From Planctomycetota bacterium (lineage in GTDB: Bacteria; Planctomycetota; Phycisphaerae; UBA1845; PWPN01): a stretch of DNA of 64,000 bases. Shown here one piece after another: positions 17,687 through 28,529 of this stretch. Position numbers and translations under genes: made by a program. Where the stretch lies: contig JAKLEZ010000005.1 of assembly GCA_022711465.1 (NCBI GenBank), positions 1 to 64,000 on the forward strand, written 5' to 3'. Numbering within the stretch: position 1 is the stretch's first letter; each line of letters begins with the position of its first letter. The notes below the pieces were generated by a model that had not been told where the DNA came from, did no database searches, and worked only from the letters and a program-made list of their open reading frames with translations.

Positions 17687-19681
17687 TCAGTCCTTCCGCT
17701 CGCACACGATGCTCACCAGATCGATCCCCAATCCCGTGGAACTGGAGTTCTTGCCAACCAGCTTCAGCATCAGGTCGTTGTTCCCCTCAACCAGGTCCAT
17801 GACCCCCAGCGGGATCACCTCGCTCCTGACCCGGCTCGCCGCGTACATGTCCACCGGCTCACCCACCGGGGCTTCGTTGCCGAACAACTGCACCTTCGCC
17901 TGGGCGGGACCTTTCACCACCTCGACCGAGACCGCGTACCGACCCGCCGCCGGCAGGTCGACCGTCAGGCACAGAAACGGCGGGCCAAACCAGTCGTGCT
18001 CCTTGGCCGCCTGCAGCGAGGTGAACCGCACGTCGTGACCGCCCACCTTCTCCCCCTTCTTGGTCAGCGTCGCCCCGTCGAAGGAAAACCCCTTCACCGG
18101 AATGTTCCAACCCGCGGCAAACGTGATCCGCTTGGGGTCCACCACCACCCGCCGACCCGCTTCCGGAACCGTTCCGCAACCAGCTGGCGCGTTCTCCGAG
18201 TAGAGCAAGGTCAGCCCCGCGTAGTCGCCCTGCTCGCTGTTCTTGTCCCCGCCGTGCTCAATGCACTGGCGAAGGCTCTTCCGGTAGGCGTAAGCGTCCG
18301 TGAGCATGAAACGATAGGCCCCGGTCCGACCAAGGTGCTTCAGATAGTCCAGGCAACCACTCAACGGAAACGATCGCCGCTGGTCCCACCGGCCGGGTAC
18401 GTCATACCAACCGCCGTTGAAAAAGTCCTCCGAGCCGGTCCCGTGGATAGTCAGTTCGCCGTCGAGCCAGGTCTGGTCGTCTCCCTCGAAGAACAACGTC
18501 CCCCCCGGCTGCTCACCCTGGGCCTGGATCAGGCAGCCAACCAGGTGACCCCGGCCCGGCGTGTCAATGAAGGTAAAGGGCTCACCCTTGGTCGTCGGGT
18601 TCTCACGCCGCCACAGGGCGTAGAATCGCCCCTCGTCGGCCGCCCGCGGGACGGCCGCAACCACCACGTGCCCGGTCACGCCAATGGCCCCGCCATCCCT
18701 CCGCTCGGAAACCAGCTCAACCTTCGCCGACTTCTCGAACGGCATGGGAAAATAACAGTAGCCCTCGTCGTTCCTCGTGCCGAGCATCAGCCCGGTCATC
18801 GCCGGCCGACCCCAGGCGGAACCGAAGAAATCGCCCACCGGGCACAGGATCGCCGGCCCCGACGTCCCGTTCCAGGTAACCTTGAGCAAGACGTCGCGGG
18901 CCTTGCCGCCCAGCTGACTCATCGGCCCGATCCGCAAACCGACAATCCGACCGCCCCGGTCAGTCTCGAACAGCGTCGCGCTCGCTCCCGGCTTGAGCAC
19001 CGCGGAAACGGCATGGTCCGCCGGGAACGCCCCCGCCGGACTGCCCAACGGGCTGATGTCCAGACCGCTCGAGCCGAACAGCTTGCAGGCCTTCTCCTGG
19101 TGGGCGAGATACTCCGGCGACGGCTTGGGATCAAAACTCTTGACCGGAGCACCGTCCGGGTAGGTGGCGTAGTTGATCTGGTAAAACTGGATCTTCTGAG
19201 CCTTGGCCAGCACCTTGAGCGACTTCTGGTACGGAAGGGGCACATAGCAGTAGAACCCTCCCGCCCCGAATCCGACCAGCGGCGAGACAAACGGAGCCTG
19301 CTTGCCCATGAAGATCTCCCGGAACTTCACCTCGATCCGCGGAGCCTCCTCACCGTCAAAGTAGAACCCGAAAACGTCGTCCGTGGGCGTGGGCGTCCAC
19401 AGGCGGTAGACAATCCCCGGCCCTTTCAGGTCCGCCAGGACCAGGCCGTCCGCTTCCTTGCGCACAAAAGAATACTTGCCGGAGAAACCGTCGTCGTTGC
19501 CGCCGCTGCGGTCGTAGCTCGATACCGACGCCACCTTGACCGAGTCCTTGAACATCGGCAGCCGATCAAGCCGGTACAGCTCCTCAATACCCAGAACCCA
19601 CCCGTCCGGCGCGGCCGACACCGGACCCGCAATCCCGGCCAACACCACCACGGCGAACAAGGCATAGCCCGCACGATGCAT
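17687..19681 (-). CDS. Secreted GH172/DUF2961 glycoside hydrolase
   Basis: 664 aa from ATG 19681, with AAGGAG seven nt upstream. The signal peptide (HRAGYALFAVVVLAGIAGPVSA) points to export. The body has the DUF2961 signature: LKGPGIVYRLWTPTP near the start, then GTGSEDFFNGGWYDVP and FPLSGCLDYLKHLGRTGAYR. DUF2961 proteins are now grouped in GH172, which includes difructose-anhydride synthases and fructo- or arabinofuranosidases. The exact sugar cannot be read from sequence. The C-terminal region looks like a beta-sandwich. It lies downstream of the acyltransferase gene in the same direction. Confidence 0.8.
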   Translation of the reverse strand: MHRAGYALFAVVVLAGIAGPVSAAPDGWVLGIEELYRLDRLPMFKDSVKVASVSSYDRSGGNDDGFSGKYSFVRKEADGLVLADLKGPGIVYRLWTPTPTDDVFGFYFDGEEAPRIEVKFREIFMGKQAPFVSPLVGFGAGGFYCYVPLPYQKSLKVLAKAQKIQFYQINYATYPDGAPVKSFDPKPSPEYLAHQEKACKLFGSSGLDISPLGSPAGAFPADHAVSAVLKPGASATLFETDRGGRIVGLRIGPMSQLGGKARDVLLKVTWNGTSGPAILCPVGDFFGSAWGRPAMTGLMLGTRNDEGYCYFPMPFEKSAKVELVSERRDGGAIGVTGHVVVAAVPRAADEGRFYALWRRENPTTKGEPFTFIDTPGRGHLVGCLIQAQGEQPGGTLFFEGDDQTWLDGELTIHGTGSEDFFNGGWYDVPGRWDQRRSFPLSGCLDYLKHLGRTGAYRFMLTDAYAYRKSLRQCIEHGGDKNSEQGDYAGLTLLYSENAPAGCGTVPEAGRRVVVDPKRITFAAGWNIPVKGFSFDGATLTKKGEKVGGHDVRFTSLQAAKEHDWFGPPFLCLTVDLPAAGRYAVSVEVVKGPAQAKVQLFGNEAPVGEPVDMYAASRVRSEVIPLGVMDLVEGNNDLMLKLVGKNSSSTGLGIDLVSIVCERKD

Positions 19682-19813
19682 GACCGCTCTCCTTCGAAAC
19701 GACAAACCCGCCTTCCGGCGGCTGAACGCATCCGCCGGCCGCCACCCTTCTCCACCCTCCACGCCCCAGCCTCAACTCCCCCTGCCGCGGCCCCGCCCCA
19801 ACACCGCACCCGC

Positions 19814-21151
19814 TCAAACCTTGAGGAAGACCTTCTTGCGATACAGGAAGTACAGGAACAGCCAGACCAGCAGAAACTCGCCGGCTTGACTCAGCATCGG
19901 CCATGCAGCCTCCGCGGCCCAGCGATGAACCGCCCCCTGAAAGAAGAAATCGGCCGCCGCCCGGAAATCAATGAACCGCTGGCCCACGTAAATGGTGATC
20001 GGATTCAGCCCGATGACGATGAACACAAACGACCACCGCCACAGCCCGATCACGTCAATCACCAGGTAGAAGAGCCCTAGCAGTAAAAGGCTCCATCCAC
20101 CGGCATAAAGAACGAACGAGCTGCTCCAGAGGTTCTTGTTGATCGGAAACAGCGGCTTCCACTGCCGGCAGAACTCGGGCAGACCGGCTATCCCCTGCCG
20201 CCAGGACTCCGGCAGACTGTTGAACAGGCCACCCCAGAACTCGGTCAGCCCCGGCAGGTCCCCGCCCCCGATCACCAGACCCAGAAACAACCCGACTAGC
20301 CCCGCCACCACCAGACCCAACGCCTTGACCACCCCGCCGGGCCGGGCCCCCCGCAACCAATGCCCGGCCATCGCCCCCAGCAACGCCGTCGAAACCGCCG
20401 GAACCGTCGACAGCAGCCCTTCGGGATCATGATCCCCCCGGTACAGCTTGCCCGGAACCAGAAGCCGATCCACGTACCCCGCCAGGCAGGTGGACTGGTC
20501 GTCCCACCGGCCCGCACCAACCCCCGGCACCGGGATGTACCTCAGGGCCGCCCAGTACGCAACCAGCAGCCCGATGAACGACAACAGCTGAACGCGAACC
20601 CCCGCGTTGATCACGATCACCGCCGCCAGACCGTAAGCCAGACCGATCCGACCCAGTACGCTGCAGTAACGCTGATGGGCGAAATCACACTTGAATAGGC
20701 CGTTGACCACCAACCCCAGAAACACCAGCAGCACAACCCGACGCCCAATTCGCCAGTAAAGACCACCTTTGCCCTCACCCCGCTCGAGCCGCGATACCAG
20801 AGCGAACGGCATGGTCACCCCGGAAATGAACAGGAACAGCGGGAAAATCAGATCCTCAAACTGGAAGCCGTGCCACTTCACATGCTCCAGCTGGCCGGTC
20901 ACCGCCTTGAAACCCGGCGTCGACCAGTACTCGGCGATCGCCTCGATCAGGGCCCCCCCGCCAATGATCCAGAACATGTCGAACCCGCGAAGGGCGTCCA
21001 GCGACCGCAACCGCGGCAACCGGCCCGCGGCCAGCGCCGGAACCGGCGGCTTCAGCCCCCCGGCCGAGCATCCGGACACTCCCTCCAGCGGAACACTCGC
21101 CGTGATATCCTCTGGGTGCATCGCCAGAGACCCGGATGGATCTGTCGACAT
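19814..21151 (-). CDS. Multi-pass DUF5009 / heparan-alpha-glucosaminide N-acetyltransferase-like protein
   Basis: 445 aa from ATG 21151 (GGAGGG just upstream). It has about ten membrane segments. It opens with a 45-residue cytoplasmic tail, then RSLDALRGFDMFWIIGGG, the hallmark of the DUF1624/DUF5009 group. KWHGFQFEDLIFPLFLFISG and the C-terminal VIGLNPITIYVGQRFI also fit. Eukaryotic relatives acetylate terminal glucosamine across a membrane. Bacterial members are frequent next to carbohydrate-active enzymes, as here, but few have been tested. The role is inferred. Confidence 0.75.
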   Translation of the reverse strand: MSTDPSGSLAMHPEDITASVPLEGVSGCSAGGLKPPVPALAAGRLPRLRSLDALRGFDMFWIIGGGALIEAIAEYWSTPGFKAVTGQLEHVKWHGFQFEDLIFPLFLFISGVTMPFALVSRLERGEGKGGLYWRIGRRVVLLVFLGLVVNGLFKCDFAHQRYCSVLGRIGLAYGLAAVIVINAGVRVQLLSFIGLLVAYWAALRYIPVPGVGAGRWDDQSTCLAGYVDRLLVPGKLYRGDHDPEGLLSTVPAVSTALLGAMAGHWLRGARPGGVVKALGLVVAGLVGLFLGLVIGGGDLPGLTEFWGGLFNSLPESWRQGIAGLPEFCRQWKPLFPINKNLWSSSFVLYAGGWSLLLLGLFYLVIDVIGLWRWSFVFIVIGLNPITIYVGQRFIDFRAAADFFFQGAVHRWAAEAAWPMLSQAGEFLLVWLFLYFLYRKKVFLKV

Positions 21152-21252
21152 CGTCCCTCCAATCGGGAAAAGGCAACGGGCGCCGCAAACAGATCACCAG
21201 GGTCCGCCCGCGGCGCCCGCTACCATAGGAGAGACCGGCTCCCAAGTCCACC

Positions 21253-24200
21253 TCACGGGGCCGTCACGATCACGTTGTCGTAGACCACGTAACTGGCTGC
21301 CTGAGAGATGGAGGTGAACATGTCCATGTACCCGATCAGAATCCTGCCGCTGGGATACGAGGACGCGGCCCGAGCGGCGATGACCGTGCCGTTGATCCGC
21401 CAGGTGACCACCCCCCCCGCGTGAACAACATCCACCCCAGCCCAACCCCAGCCGCTGCCCCCGGTATTGCCCGGCGACCCCGCAATGAAAGACCTCGGCG
21501 ATGGAAACATCGCCGTGTACAACGCCGCCGCGGAATCCTGGCTGCCACTGGCCGCCCGGAAGCCGGCCGCCGTGGCGATGAGCTCGGTCACCCCATCATA
21601 AGCCCGGTAGTCCCGCACCGTGCCCCCGTCACCGGTCACCGCGAAAAGGTACCCGGCCGACGTCGGCCCGGTCCCCGCTACTGCCGGGGGACCGTTCACA
21701 CCCAGCGTCGGCACCAGGATCGAACTGCCGTCGCCGTTGATGCCGAACACCGCAAACTCGGTCGTGTTCCCCGTGCCATAGTTGAGCCACAGGTCGAACG
21801 ACAGCGTGAAATCGCCGCTGAAATCGGCGGAATCGGCATAGGCGATCGCCGCCTCGGTCGTCCCCGTGCCGTCGTCATTCACCGACATGAACACGCCCTT
21901 CCTGGATCCGCTCATGCTCCGCGGGGCCGAGGGAATCCCAAGCCCGCCGTAGTCGAAGTCGAAGTCGACCGTGCTGTCGGCACTGGTCGTCTTGAGGGTC
22001 CACCGACCGGCCGACGCCCCGCTGTCAAAGTCGTCCTGGTAGAGGACGTGGGCCCCGCATACCGTGTCGGCGGGCACGTTCGGCCCGCTGCCGTCCGCAC
22101 AGGCCACGAACAGGGCCAGGTCGCCATGGTCGATGTTGCCGTCCCCGTCCCGATCAAAACAGCCGCAGACCTCGGCGTCGTAGCCGCCTTCGGCACCCGT
22201 GTAGCAGAGCTGGAAGGCGCCGAAATCGATCTGATCGACATCGCCATCGTCGTCGTCATCCGCCCACGGGAAGTTGCACAACTTGGGCAGAATGTTGAGC
22301 GTGATCGTGTCGCTGGCCGTGGTGTTGCCGCACCGATCAGTGACCTCACACAGGTACTGGACGCCATGGTCCGCCGCCTTCGCCGTCCCCAGCTCGAGGG
22401 CGGGCGAGTCCGTGCCCACCGGCGTTGTGGTCCCGTCGAAGATCCGCATCCACTGGTAAGTGAGCACCGGGTCCGTCGTCACGCCGCTGGTCGCGACCAG
22501 GGTGAGCGGAACAATGGCATCCCCCGCGTGATACCCGGCGCCCAGCGGCTGGGTGGTGATGGTCGGAACCCCAAAGAGGGTCAGGACCGCCGGTTGACTG
22601 ACGGTCACGCCGTTGTCGTCACAGACGTTCACGGTGATCTGGGCGTTGTGGTCGCTCGGAGTCACGCCGGCCAGCGTCAGGGTGGGCAACCCGTTCCCGC
22701 TCTGGCCGGGGAGCTCCGTGCCGTTCTTGTTCCAACGGTACTTGAGCGTGCCGGCACCGGTGGCACTCACGGTAAACGAGGCGTCGGCGTTCGAGCAGAT
22801 GCTCACCCCGGCCGGCTGCTGTTGGATGGTCGGCCCGCCGGCCCCGGCACCGGACAGCCGGAATACCGGGGAGGTGGTGGTGAAGCTGTGAGCCCCCGTG
22901 GGCGGCGACCAGACGCGGACCCGCTCCTTGCTGCGGTTGGCTACGTAGACGTTCCCGGCGGCGTCGAAAGCGGAGTCGGTGTTGGTCGTGGAAGAGGCGG
23001 TATCGAAAAAGAACGAGGTCTCGATGCTCCGGGAATCGGTATTGAAGATGATGATCAGCCCCTGAGCCGCGGTCGGCGTGGTCTGGGCGCGATTGGTGGC
23101 CAGGACAAGTCGGCGGGCCGCCGGGTCCAGCGCGATGCTCTGCGTTCCGCGCAGCGGATCGGTCAGCGAATCCGCAGCCAGTGCGGGTACGGAACTCCAC
23201 AGAATGGCCCCGCTGGCGTCCAGCTGCATGAGACTGGAGTAGAGCTCTCCGGCAATGCCGGAGCGATACTGGCTCACCCAGAAGGTGCCGTCGGCGGCCT
23301 TCACCAGCGCGGCGGTGTAGTTCACCATCTGGTTCTGGGCAACCTCGTCATCGTAGAATACCGTGGGGGGCATGGCAGTCATGACCGCCGTGCCGATCGG
23401 GTACATCCAGATGCTCCCGGCTCGATCGGCCGTCCCTCCGCCCAGGAAATCCTCGTCGATCGTGTAGATCACCCGCTCGGCCCCCGTCCCCAACACGATC
23501 ATGTCCGAGATGCTGCCGTGAACGCTATTCAGCCCGGTACTGCTCCGATCCGTACTGTCGAGCACCTCCGTCGCCGCGGTCACGTCCGGGTCGGCCATCC
23601 ACAGCCCGGCGTGGGCATCGGACCAGTCGCCAATGTAGAGCCGGTCCTCGGCGTCCAGGGTCAGTCGGAGCGGGCTGTTCGACGAGCTCGTACCCCAGTC
23701 GACCCCGCCGGTCAACGCGGTATCACCCTGCCCCACGGCATCAGAAAAGTCGGCGTTCATCACGTAGACGCCGTCGTTCATGGGCCGCAAGGCGACCGTC
23801 TTGGTGGCGTTGCCCTGCGATACGTAGATCCGTCCGTAGTACGGACTCGCCGGGTTGGTGTTGACCGCCACACCCATCGGGACACCGAAGTTGTTCTGCA
23901 CCGAATCCGTGCTGATCAGCGTCCACGCGGCGTAGCCGTCGTCCGCGGTCACAATCTCAACCTTGTAGTCGCCGTCCGGCACCAGCTGGCCGAGATCAGC
24001 CTTCTTGTCCCAGATGAAAACCTGCATGCCCTTGGCCTGGCTGGCAATGGCCACGGTTCGCACCACGGTGCCGTCGCCCGCCCGGCGAATCTTGAGGGTG
24101 ACACCAGGGTTCACCCCGTCGCCGTCGGCGTCCTCGTTGAGCACGTAGCGGACGGCCACCGGATCGCAGGTCAGAATGTTGAGATCGTCGTCCAGGACCT

Positions 24201-24306
24201 TGAGCCCGGACGGATAGACGTTGGCCCGGGCGGGCGCCGCGACCATGGCTCCGAGGAGGGTTAAAACAACAAAAAAAAGGTAAGAAGCTCTATAAAGAGT
24301 TGCCAC
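21253..24306 (-). CDS. Secreted multi-domain protein with Ig-like and dockerin-like repeats
   Basis: 1017 aa from GTG 24306 (AAAGGAG eight nt upstream). The signal peptide SYLFFVVLTLLGAMVAAPARA ends before NVYPSG. The first half (to about residue 530) looks like a beta-propeller with repeats such as LTLDAEDRLYIGDWSDAH and SAFDAAGNVYVANRS. Ig-like modules of about 90 residues follow (PTIQQQPAGVSICSNADASF; PTITTQPLGAGYHAGDAIVP). Next come two EF-hand-like dockerin loops (DDDDDGDVDQIDFGAF; DRDGDGNIDHGDLALF) and a C-terminal lectin-like sandwich. Such proteins are common, poorly characterised surface or secreted proteins of Planctomycetota. No cohesin partner is visible. Confidence 0.7.
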   Translation of the reverse strand: MATLYRASYLFFVVLTLLGAMVAAPARANVYPSGLKVLDDDLNILTCDPVAVRYVLNEDADGDGVNPGVTLKIRRAGDGTVVRTVAIASQAKGMQVFIWDKKADLGQLVPDGDYKVEIVTADDGYAAWTLISTDSVQNNFGVPMGVAVNTNPASPYYGRIYVSQGNATKTVALRPMNDGVYVMNADFSDAVGQGDTALTGGVDWGTSSSNSPLRLTLDAEDRLYIGDWSDAHAGLWMADPDVTAATEVLDSTDRSSTGLNSVHGSISDMIVLGTGAERVIYTIDEDFLGGGTADRAGSIWMYPIGTAVMTAMPPTVFYDDEVAQNQMVNYTAALVKAADGTFWVSQYRSGIAGELYSSLMQLDASGAILWSSVPALAADSLTDPLRGTQSIALDPAARRLVLATNRAQTTPTAAQGLIIIFNTDSRSIETSFFFDTASSTTNTDSAFDAAGNVYVANRSKERVRVWSPPTGAHSFTTTSPVFRLSGAGAGGPTIQQQPAGVSICSNADASFTVSATGAGTLKYRWNKNGTELPGQSGNGLPTLTLAGVTPSDHNAQITVNVCDDNGVTVSQPAVLTLFGVPTITTQPLGAGYHAGDAIVPLTLVATSGVTTDPVLTYQWMRIFDGTTTPVGTDSPALELGTAKAADHGVQYLCEVTDRCGNTTASDTITLNILPKLCNFPWADDDDDGDVDQIDFGAFQLCYTGAEGGYDAEVCGCFDRDGDGNIDHGDLALFVACADGSGPNVPADTVCGAHVLYQDDFDSGASAGRWTLKTTSADSTVDFDFDYGGLGIPSAPRSMSGSRKGVFMSVNDDGTGTTEAAIAYADSADFSGDFTLSFDLWLNYGTGNTTEFAVFGINGDGSSILVPTLGVNGPPAVAGTGPTSAGYLFAVTGDGGTVRDYRAYDGVTELIATAAGFRAASGSQDSAAALYTAMFPSPRSFIAGSPGNTGGSGWGWAGVDVVHAGGVVTWRINGTVIAARAASSYPSGRILIGYMDMFTSISQAASYVVYDNVIVTAP

Positions 24307-24411
24307 GGATGGTGCTCCTTTCCAGATCGAGAAATGCCCGGATGTGTCCACACGGTGGGCACGGCCGGCTTCCCTCGAAGCCTCCCGACTACGGGTCGAC
24401 CCGGTCCCTTC

Positions 24412-24440
24412 AGTGTAGTAAGACCGACGCGGCGGGTCAA
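24412..24440 (-). promoter_or_regulatory. Sigma70-type promoter of the secreted-protein gene
   Basis: On the minus strand TTGACC (24440-24435) is followed after 17 nt by TACACT (24417-24412). The leader before GTG 24306 would be about 100 nt. Confidence 0.6.
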
Positions 24441-24505
24441 CGCAAAACACCCGCCCCGCACGCCCGGAAGAACGCGTCACCAAGCCACCGCATCCTGGCC
24501 TTGCC

Positions 24506-24535
24506 CCGTCCGGGCCACGGCTCAGGCCGGGACGG
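24506..24535 (-). terminator. cysA: Hairpin across the cysA stop codon
   Basis: CCGTCCGGGCC (24506-24516) pairs with GGCCGGGACGG (24525-24535): ten base pairs with one mismatch around an 8-nt loop that includes the stop codon. No T-tract follows on the minus strand, so it may be a pause or 3'-end stabiliser and not an intrinsic terminator. Confidence 0.35.
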
Positions 24536-25607
24536 CCGCCGCCCGGTTGTCCACGAACACGTTGATCTCCCGGGGAGTGACGAAGACCGTCTGGCTGACC
24601 GCCAGGCCGAGCTCGTGGTAGCGGTCGTGGGGAAGCTCGACGTGAACGCTCTGGCCGGTGTCGGAGAGGAGTTCGATCTTGACCTGCGGGGCGGCGGCGT
24701 TGATATGCAGGATCGTGGCTCGGAAGCCGGGCTTGCCGCCAGCCTCCAGGGCGAGGTCGAAATGATAGGGCCGAACCAGGCCGCGTGCCGGCAGAACAAC
24801 GTCCGTCGGACTGTCGGAGTACTCCACCTCCAGCGGCCCGAAGATGGCCTTGTCGCCCTCGATCCGACCGTGAAAGATGTTGACGTGACCGAGGAACTCA
24901 ATGACGAACTCGCTGGCCGGGTGGTGAAAGACCTCTTCCGGCGTACCGGTCTGTTCGATGCGGCCCTCGTTCATGATCACCACACGATCCGCAACCTCGA
25001 GGGCCTCCTCCTGGTCGTGAGTGACGAACACGCTGGTCACGTGCAGCTCGTCGTGCAGGCGGCGCAGCCAGCGGCGAAGTTCCTCCCGGATCCGGGCGTC
25101 CAGGGCCCCGAACGGCTCGTCGAGCAGCAGGAGCTTGGGCTCGATGGCCAGGGCCCGGGCCAGGGCGACACGCTGGCGCTGGCCGCCGGACAACTGCCCG
25201 GGGTATCGGTCGGCCAGCCAATCGAGCTGCACCAGCTTGAGCAGCCGCATCACCCGCTGGCGAATCTCGGTCTTGCTCGGCCGCTGCCGGGCGGGTCGAA
25301 CCCGCAACCCGAAGGCCACGTTCTCGAAGACGGTCATGTGCCGGAAGAGGGCATAGTGCTGAAACACGAAGCCAACCTGCCGCGAACCCGCGTGACGGAC
25401 GGTCACATCCTCGCCGTTGAGCAGGATCAGCCCTTCGCCGGGATCGGGAACCTCGAGGCCGGCAATGATCCTCAGCAGCGTGGTCTTGCCCGAGCCGGAC
25501 GGCCCGAGCAAGGCGACCAGTTCGCCGGTCCTGACTTCCAGGCTGACATTCTTGAGCGCCCCGAAGTCCCCGAAGTGCTTGGTCACGTTGCGGACTTCAA
25601 TACTCAT
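24522..25607 (-). CDS. cysA: Sulfate/thiosulfate ABC transporter ATPase CysA
   Basis: 361 aa, the usual CysA length. It powers uptake of sulfate or thiosulfate through CysT/CysW. Walker A is GPSGSGKTT (about residue 35), the Q-loop region [10 protein letters not shown], the signature [15 protein letters not shown] (about 140) and Walker [15 protein letters not shown]-terminal TOBE-like regulatory region follows (about 235-355). The ATG at 25607 overlaps the cysW stop by 11 nt, with GAGGG seven nt upstream. It is the last gene of the four-gene operon. Confidence 0.92.
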   Translation of the reverse strand: MSIEVRNVTKHFGDFGALKNVSLEVRTGELVALLGPSGSGKTTLLRIIAGLEVPDPGEGLILLNGEDVTVRHAGSRQVGFVFQHYALFRHMTVFENVAFGLRVRPARQRPSKTEIRQRVMRLLKLVQLDWLADRYPGQLSGGQRQRVALARALAIEPKLLLLDEPFGALDARIREELRRWLRRLHDELHVTSVFVTHDQEEALEVADRVVIMNEGRIEQTGTPEEVFHHPASEFVIEFLGHVNIFHGRIEGDKAIFGPLEVEYSDSPTDVVLPARGLVRPYHFDLALEAGGKPGFRATILHINAAAPQVKIELLSDTGQSVHVELPHDRYHELGLAVSQTVFVTPREINVFVDNRAAAVPA

Positions 25608-26502
25608 AGCTTGGCCCTCGCTCGACTGATTCCTCGGCGAGCTGCTGCTTGAACCGCCACTCCGCGAGGCTCTTGAGCGCCAGCGTCACCAGAGCCAGGC
25701 AGGCCAGGAGTGACGCAACCGCAAAGGCCCCGACGAAGTTGTACTCGTTGTAGAGGATCTCCACGTGCAGAGGCATGGTGTTGGTGACGCCCCGAACGTG
25801 CCCGGAGACGACCGAGACCGCCCCGAACTCGCCCATCGCCCGGGCGTTGCACAGAATGACGCCGTACAGGAGCCCCCACTTGATGTTCGGCAGGGTGACT
25901 CGGAAGAAGGTCTGCCACCCGCTGGCCCCGAGCGAGACGGCCGCTTCTTCCTCCTCCGTGCCCTGAGCCTGCATCAACGGGATCAGCTCGCGGGCGACGA
26001 AGGGAAAGGTCACGAACACCGTGGCCAGGATGATCCCGGGCACGGCAAAGATGATCTCGACGTTGTGCCGGGACAGCCAGGGGCCAAAGTAGCCCTGCAT
26101 GCCGAAGAGAATCACGTAGATCACGCCGGACACCACCGGCGAGACCGCGAACGGGAGATCGATGAGCGTGATCAGCACGCTCTTGCCGACGAACTCGAAC
26201 TTGGCGATGGCCCAGCTGGCGGCTATGCCGAAGACCAGATTCAGGGGCACGGCGATGGCCGCGGTCAGCAGCGTCAGCCGGATGGCGGCCAGGGCATCCG
26301 CGTGGGCCAGGGCCCCGAAATACGCGTCGATGCCCTTGGCCAGAGCCTGGCTGAAGACCGCGGCCAGGGGAACGAGCAGGAAGAGCCCGACGAAACCCAT
26401 GGCCATGCTGGTGAGCAGGATCCGCACCCAGAGCGGCTCCGTCGTCGCCCGGTCAGGGAGCCGAGCCTGTCGGGTCGCGTTGGCGAGTTGTCCGATCTGC
26501 AC
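25597..26502 (-). CDS. cysW: Sulfate/thiosulfate ABC permease CysW
   Basis: 301 aa from GTG 26502, chosen because GGAG lies six nt upstream; GTG 26514 would add four residues. Six membrane helices are visible. The inner-membrane EAA loop reads [20 protein letters not shown], and [19 protein letters not shown] is characteristic of CysW. It forms the heterodimeric channel with CysT. It starts 32 nt after the cysT stop. Confidence 0.88.
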   Translation of the reverse strand: MQIGQLANATRQARLPDRATTEPLWVRILLTSMAMGFVGLFLLVPLAAVFSQALAKGIDAYFGALAHADALAAIRLTLLTAAIAVPLNLVFGIAASWAIAKFEFVGKSVLITLIDLPFAVSPVVSGVIYVILFGMQGYFGPWLSRHNVEIIFAVPGIILATVFVTFPFVARELIPLMQAQGTEEEEAAVSLGASGWQTFFRVTLPNIKWGLLYGVILCNARAMGEFGAVSVVSGHVRGVTNTMPLHVEILYNEYNFVGAFAVASLLACLALVTLALKSLAEWRFKQQLAEESVERGPSYEY

Positions 26503-26533
26503 GCTTTGCTCCACCTGCGTCCGAGAATGCCGC

Positions 26534-27463
26534 CTAGTGCCCCTGCCCGGAATGCCGCCGACCGCTCCATCGCTGCAAACCGTTAATTGCCAAAAGGAGG
26601 CTGAAAGACGCCAAGAGAATCAGGACCGCGATGGCCGTCGCCCCGGCGTAGTCAAACTGCTCGAGCTTCATGACGATCAGGAGGGGCACGATTTCGGTCT
26701 TCATCGGCATGTTGCCGGAAATGAAGATAATCGACCCGTACTCGCCCAGGGCCCGGGCCAGGGCGAGGGTGTAACCGGTCAGCAGGGCCGGCCAGAGTTC
26801 GGGGAGGATCACCCGCCAGATGGTCTGCCAGCGGCGAGCCCCCAGGCTGGCGGCCGCCTCCTCGAGCTCCGGCTCGAGATCTTCCAGCAGCGGCTCGATG
26901 GTTCGCACTACGAACGGCAAGCTCACGAAGGTCATCGCCACGATGACCCCGAGCGGGGCGAAGGCGACCTTGATGCCGACCGCTTCCAGGCAATGCCCCA
27001 GGACGCCGTTGCGGGAGTACACCGCGGTCAGGGCGATGCCGGCCACGGCCGTCGGCAGGGCAAACGGCAGATCGATCAGCGCGTCCACCAGCCGCCGACC
27101 GGGAAAGCGATAACGGACCAGCACCCAGGCCACGATCAAGCCGAAAACCAGGTTGATCGTAGCCGAGATCGCCGCGGCTCCGAAGCTCAGGCGAAACGCG
27201 GCCAATACGCGGGAATCGGTGACCGTTTGCCAGAAGGAGCTCCAACCGGCGGTCGAAGTCTTCAGGAACAGCCCGGCCAACGGAATGAGCACGATGAGGC
27301 TGAGGTAGGCGATGGTGAATCCCAGGGTCAAGCCGAAGCCCGGCAGCACGCTTCGCTGCTTGAGTGTCGGCCAGGCGGAGCAAGGGGCGATGCCGGGTCC
27401 GTCGGGCCAGGGCGCTCCTCCCGTCATGCCAACGGTCCCGACAGCTCCGCCTTCACCGTTCAC
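26534..27463 (-). CDS. cysT: Sulfate/thiosulfate ABC permease CysT (CysU)
   Basis: 309 aa from GTG 27463 (GAGG eight nt upstream, just after the binding-protein stop). ATG 27427 is a shorter alternative at 297 aa. Features: [20 protein letters not shown] as first helix, [19 protein letters not shown], the EAA loop [20 protein letters not shown], and [18 protein letters not shown], diagnostic for the sulfate permease family. About 35 residues before the first helix are Gly/Pro rich and poorly conserved. Confidence 0.88.
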   Translation of the reverse strand: MNGEGGAVGTVGMTGGAPWPDGPGIAPCSAWPTLKQRSVLPGFGLTLGFTIAYLSLIVLIPLAGLFLKTSTAGWSSFWQTVTDSRVLAAFRLSFGAAAISATINLVFGLIVAWVLVRYRFPGRRLVDALIDLPFALPTAVAGIALTAVYSRNGVLGHCLEAVGIKVAFAPLGVIVAMTFVSLPFVVRTIEPLLEDLEPELEEAAASLGARRWQTIWRVILPELWPALLTGYTLALARALGEYGSIIFISGNMPMKTEIVPLLIVMKLEQFDYAGATAIAVLILLASFSLLLAINGLQRWSGRRHSGQGH

Positions 27464-27473
27464 GTTTCGGGCC

Positions 27474-28529
27474 TCACTTGGACGGCTGATAGATCTGGTC
27501 GAAGATGGCCTTGTCCGCGAAGTGGATTCGCTGAGCCTCCGCCCACCCGCCGAAATCACCGTCGATGGTCAGCAAGTTGAGGTTGGGGAATCGACTGGCG
27601 TACTTTTCGGCCACGGCCTTGTCCCGCGGGCGGTAGTAGTGCTTCGCGGCGATCTCCTGGCCCTCGGACGAATACAGGTACTCGAGATACGCCTTGGCCA
27701 CTTCCGCCGTGCCATGGCGCTCGATGTTCCTATCCACGAAGGTCACCGGCGGCTCGGCCAGGATGCTGATGGACGGCGTCACCAACTCGACCTTGTCCTT
27801 GCCCAGTTCATCGATGGCCAGGAAGGCTTCATTCTCCCAGGTGATCAGCACGTCGCCAATCTCCCGCTGCACGAAGGTGGTGGTCGAACCGCGGGCTCCG
27901 GAATCGAGCACCGGCACGTTCCTGAAGATGCGGGAGACGAATTCGCGGGCCCTGGCTTCGTTACCGCCCGGCTGCCGGAGTGCGTAGCCCCAGGCGGCCA
28001 GGTAGTTCCACCGGGCCCCGCCGGAGGTTTTGGGGTTGGGGGTGATGACCGAGACCCCGTCCTTCGCGAGGTCATCCCAGTCCTTGATGCCCGTGGGGTT
28101 GCCCTTGCGTACCAGGAAAACGATCGTGGAGGTGTAAGGGCAGCTGTTGTCCGGGAGTCGTTTCTGCCAACCGGCGGGCAGGAGTCTGGCCCGAGCGGCG
28201 ATCTCATCGATATCGTAGGCCAGAGCCAGGGTGACCACGTCGGCCTGCTGGCCGTCGATGACCGCCCGCGCCTGCTTGCCCGACCCCCCGTGTGACTGGC
28301 GCAGGGCGACCGTCTGGCCGGTCTTGGCCTTCCACATGCGGGTGAAGGCCTCGTTGAACTCCTTGTAGAGCTCTCGGGTGGGGTCATAGGACACGTTGAG
28401 GAGGACCACTTCCCCGGCAGCCGGGCCGGGTTGACTGGCGGCCGGCCCGGCGTTGTCGCCGCAGCCGGTGAGTGTGCCCGCCACCACGGCCCAGAAGGCC
28501 AGAGAAATGCACCCTCTTCCGATCGACAT
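27474..28529 (-). CDS. sbp: Sulfate/thiosulfate-binding lipoprotein (Sbp/CysP type)
   Basis: 351 aa from ATG 28529 with AAGGAG eight nt upstream. It is a lipoprotein: lipobox LTGC with Cys23. Family motifs include [47 protein letters not shown] and [16 protein letters not shown], which in Sbp line the sulfate pocket. It delivers sulfate or thiosulfate to CysT/CysW. Whether it prefers sulfate (Sbp) or thiosulfate (CysP) cannot be decided here. It is the first gene of the operon and lies divergent from a sigma54 activator. Confidence 0.9.
   Translation of the reverse strand: MSIGRGCISLAFWAVVAGTLTGCGDNAGPAASQPGPAAGEVVLLNVSYDPTRELYKEFNEAFTRMWKAKTGQTVALRQSHGGSGKQARAVIDGQQADVVTLALAYDIDEIAARARLLPAGWQKRLPDNSCPYTSTIVFLVRKGNPTGIKDWDDLAKDGVSVITPNPKTSGGARWNYLAAWGYALRQPGGNEARAREFVSRIFRNVPVLDSGARGSTTTFVQREIGDVLITWENEAFLAIDELGKDKVELVTPSISILAEPPVTFVDRNIERHGTAEVAKAYLEYLYSSEGQEIAAKHYYRPRDKAVAEKYASRFPNLNLLTIDGDFGGWAEAQRIHFADKAIFDQIYQPSK

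Noticed and set aside
21421..24264. 947-codon plus-strand frame
   Set aside because: Antisense to the secreted protein that has a signal peptide and calcium loops; no ribosome site.
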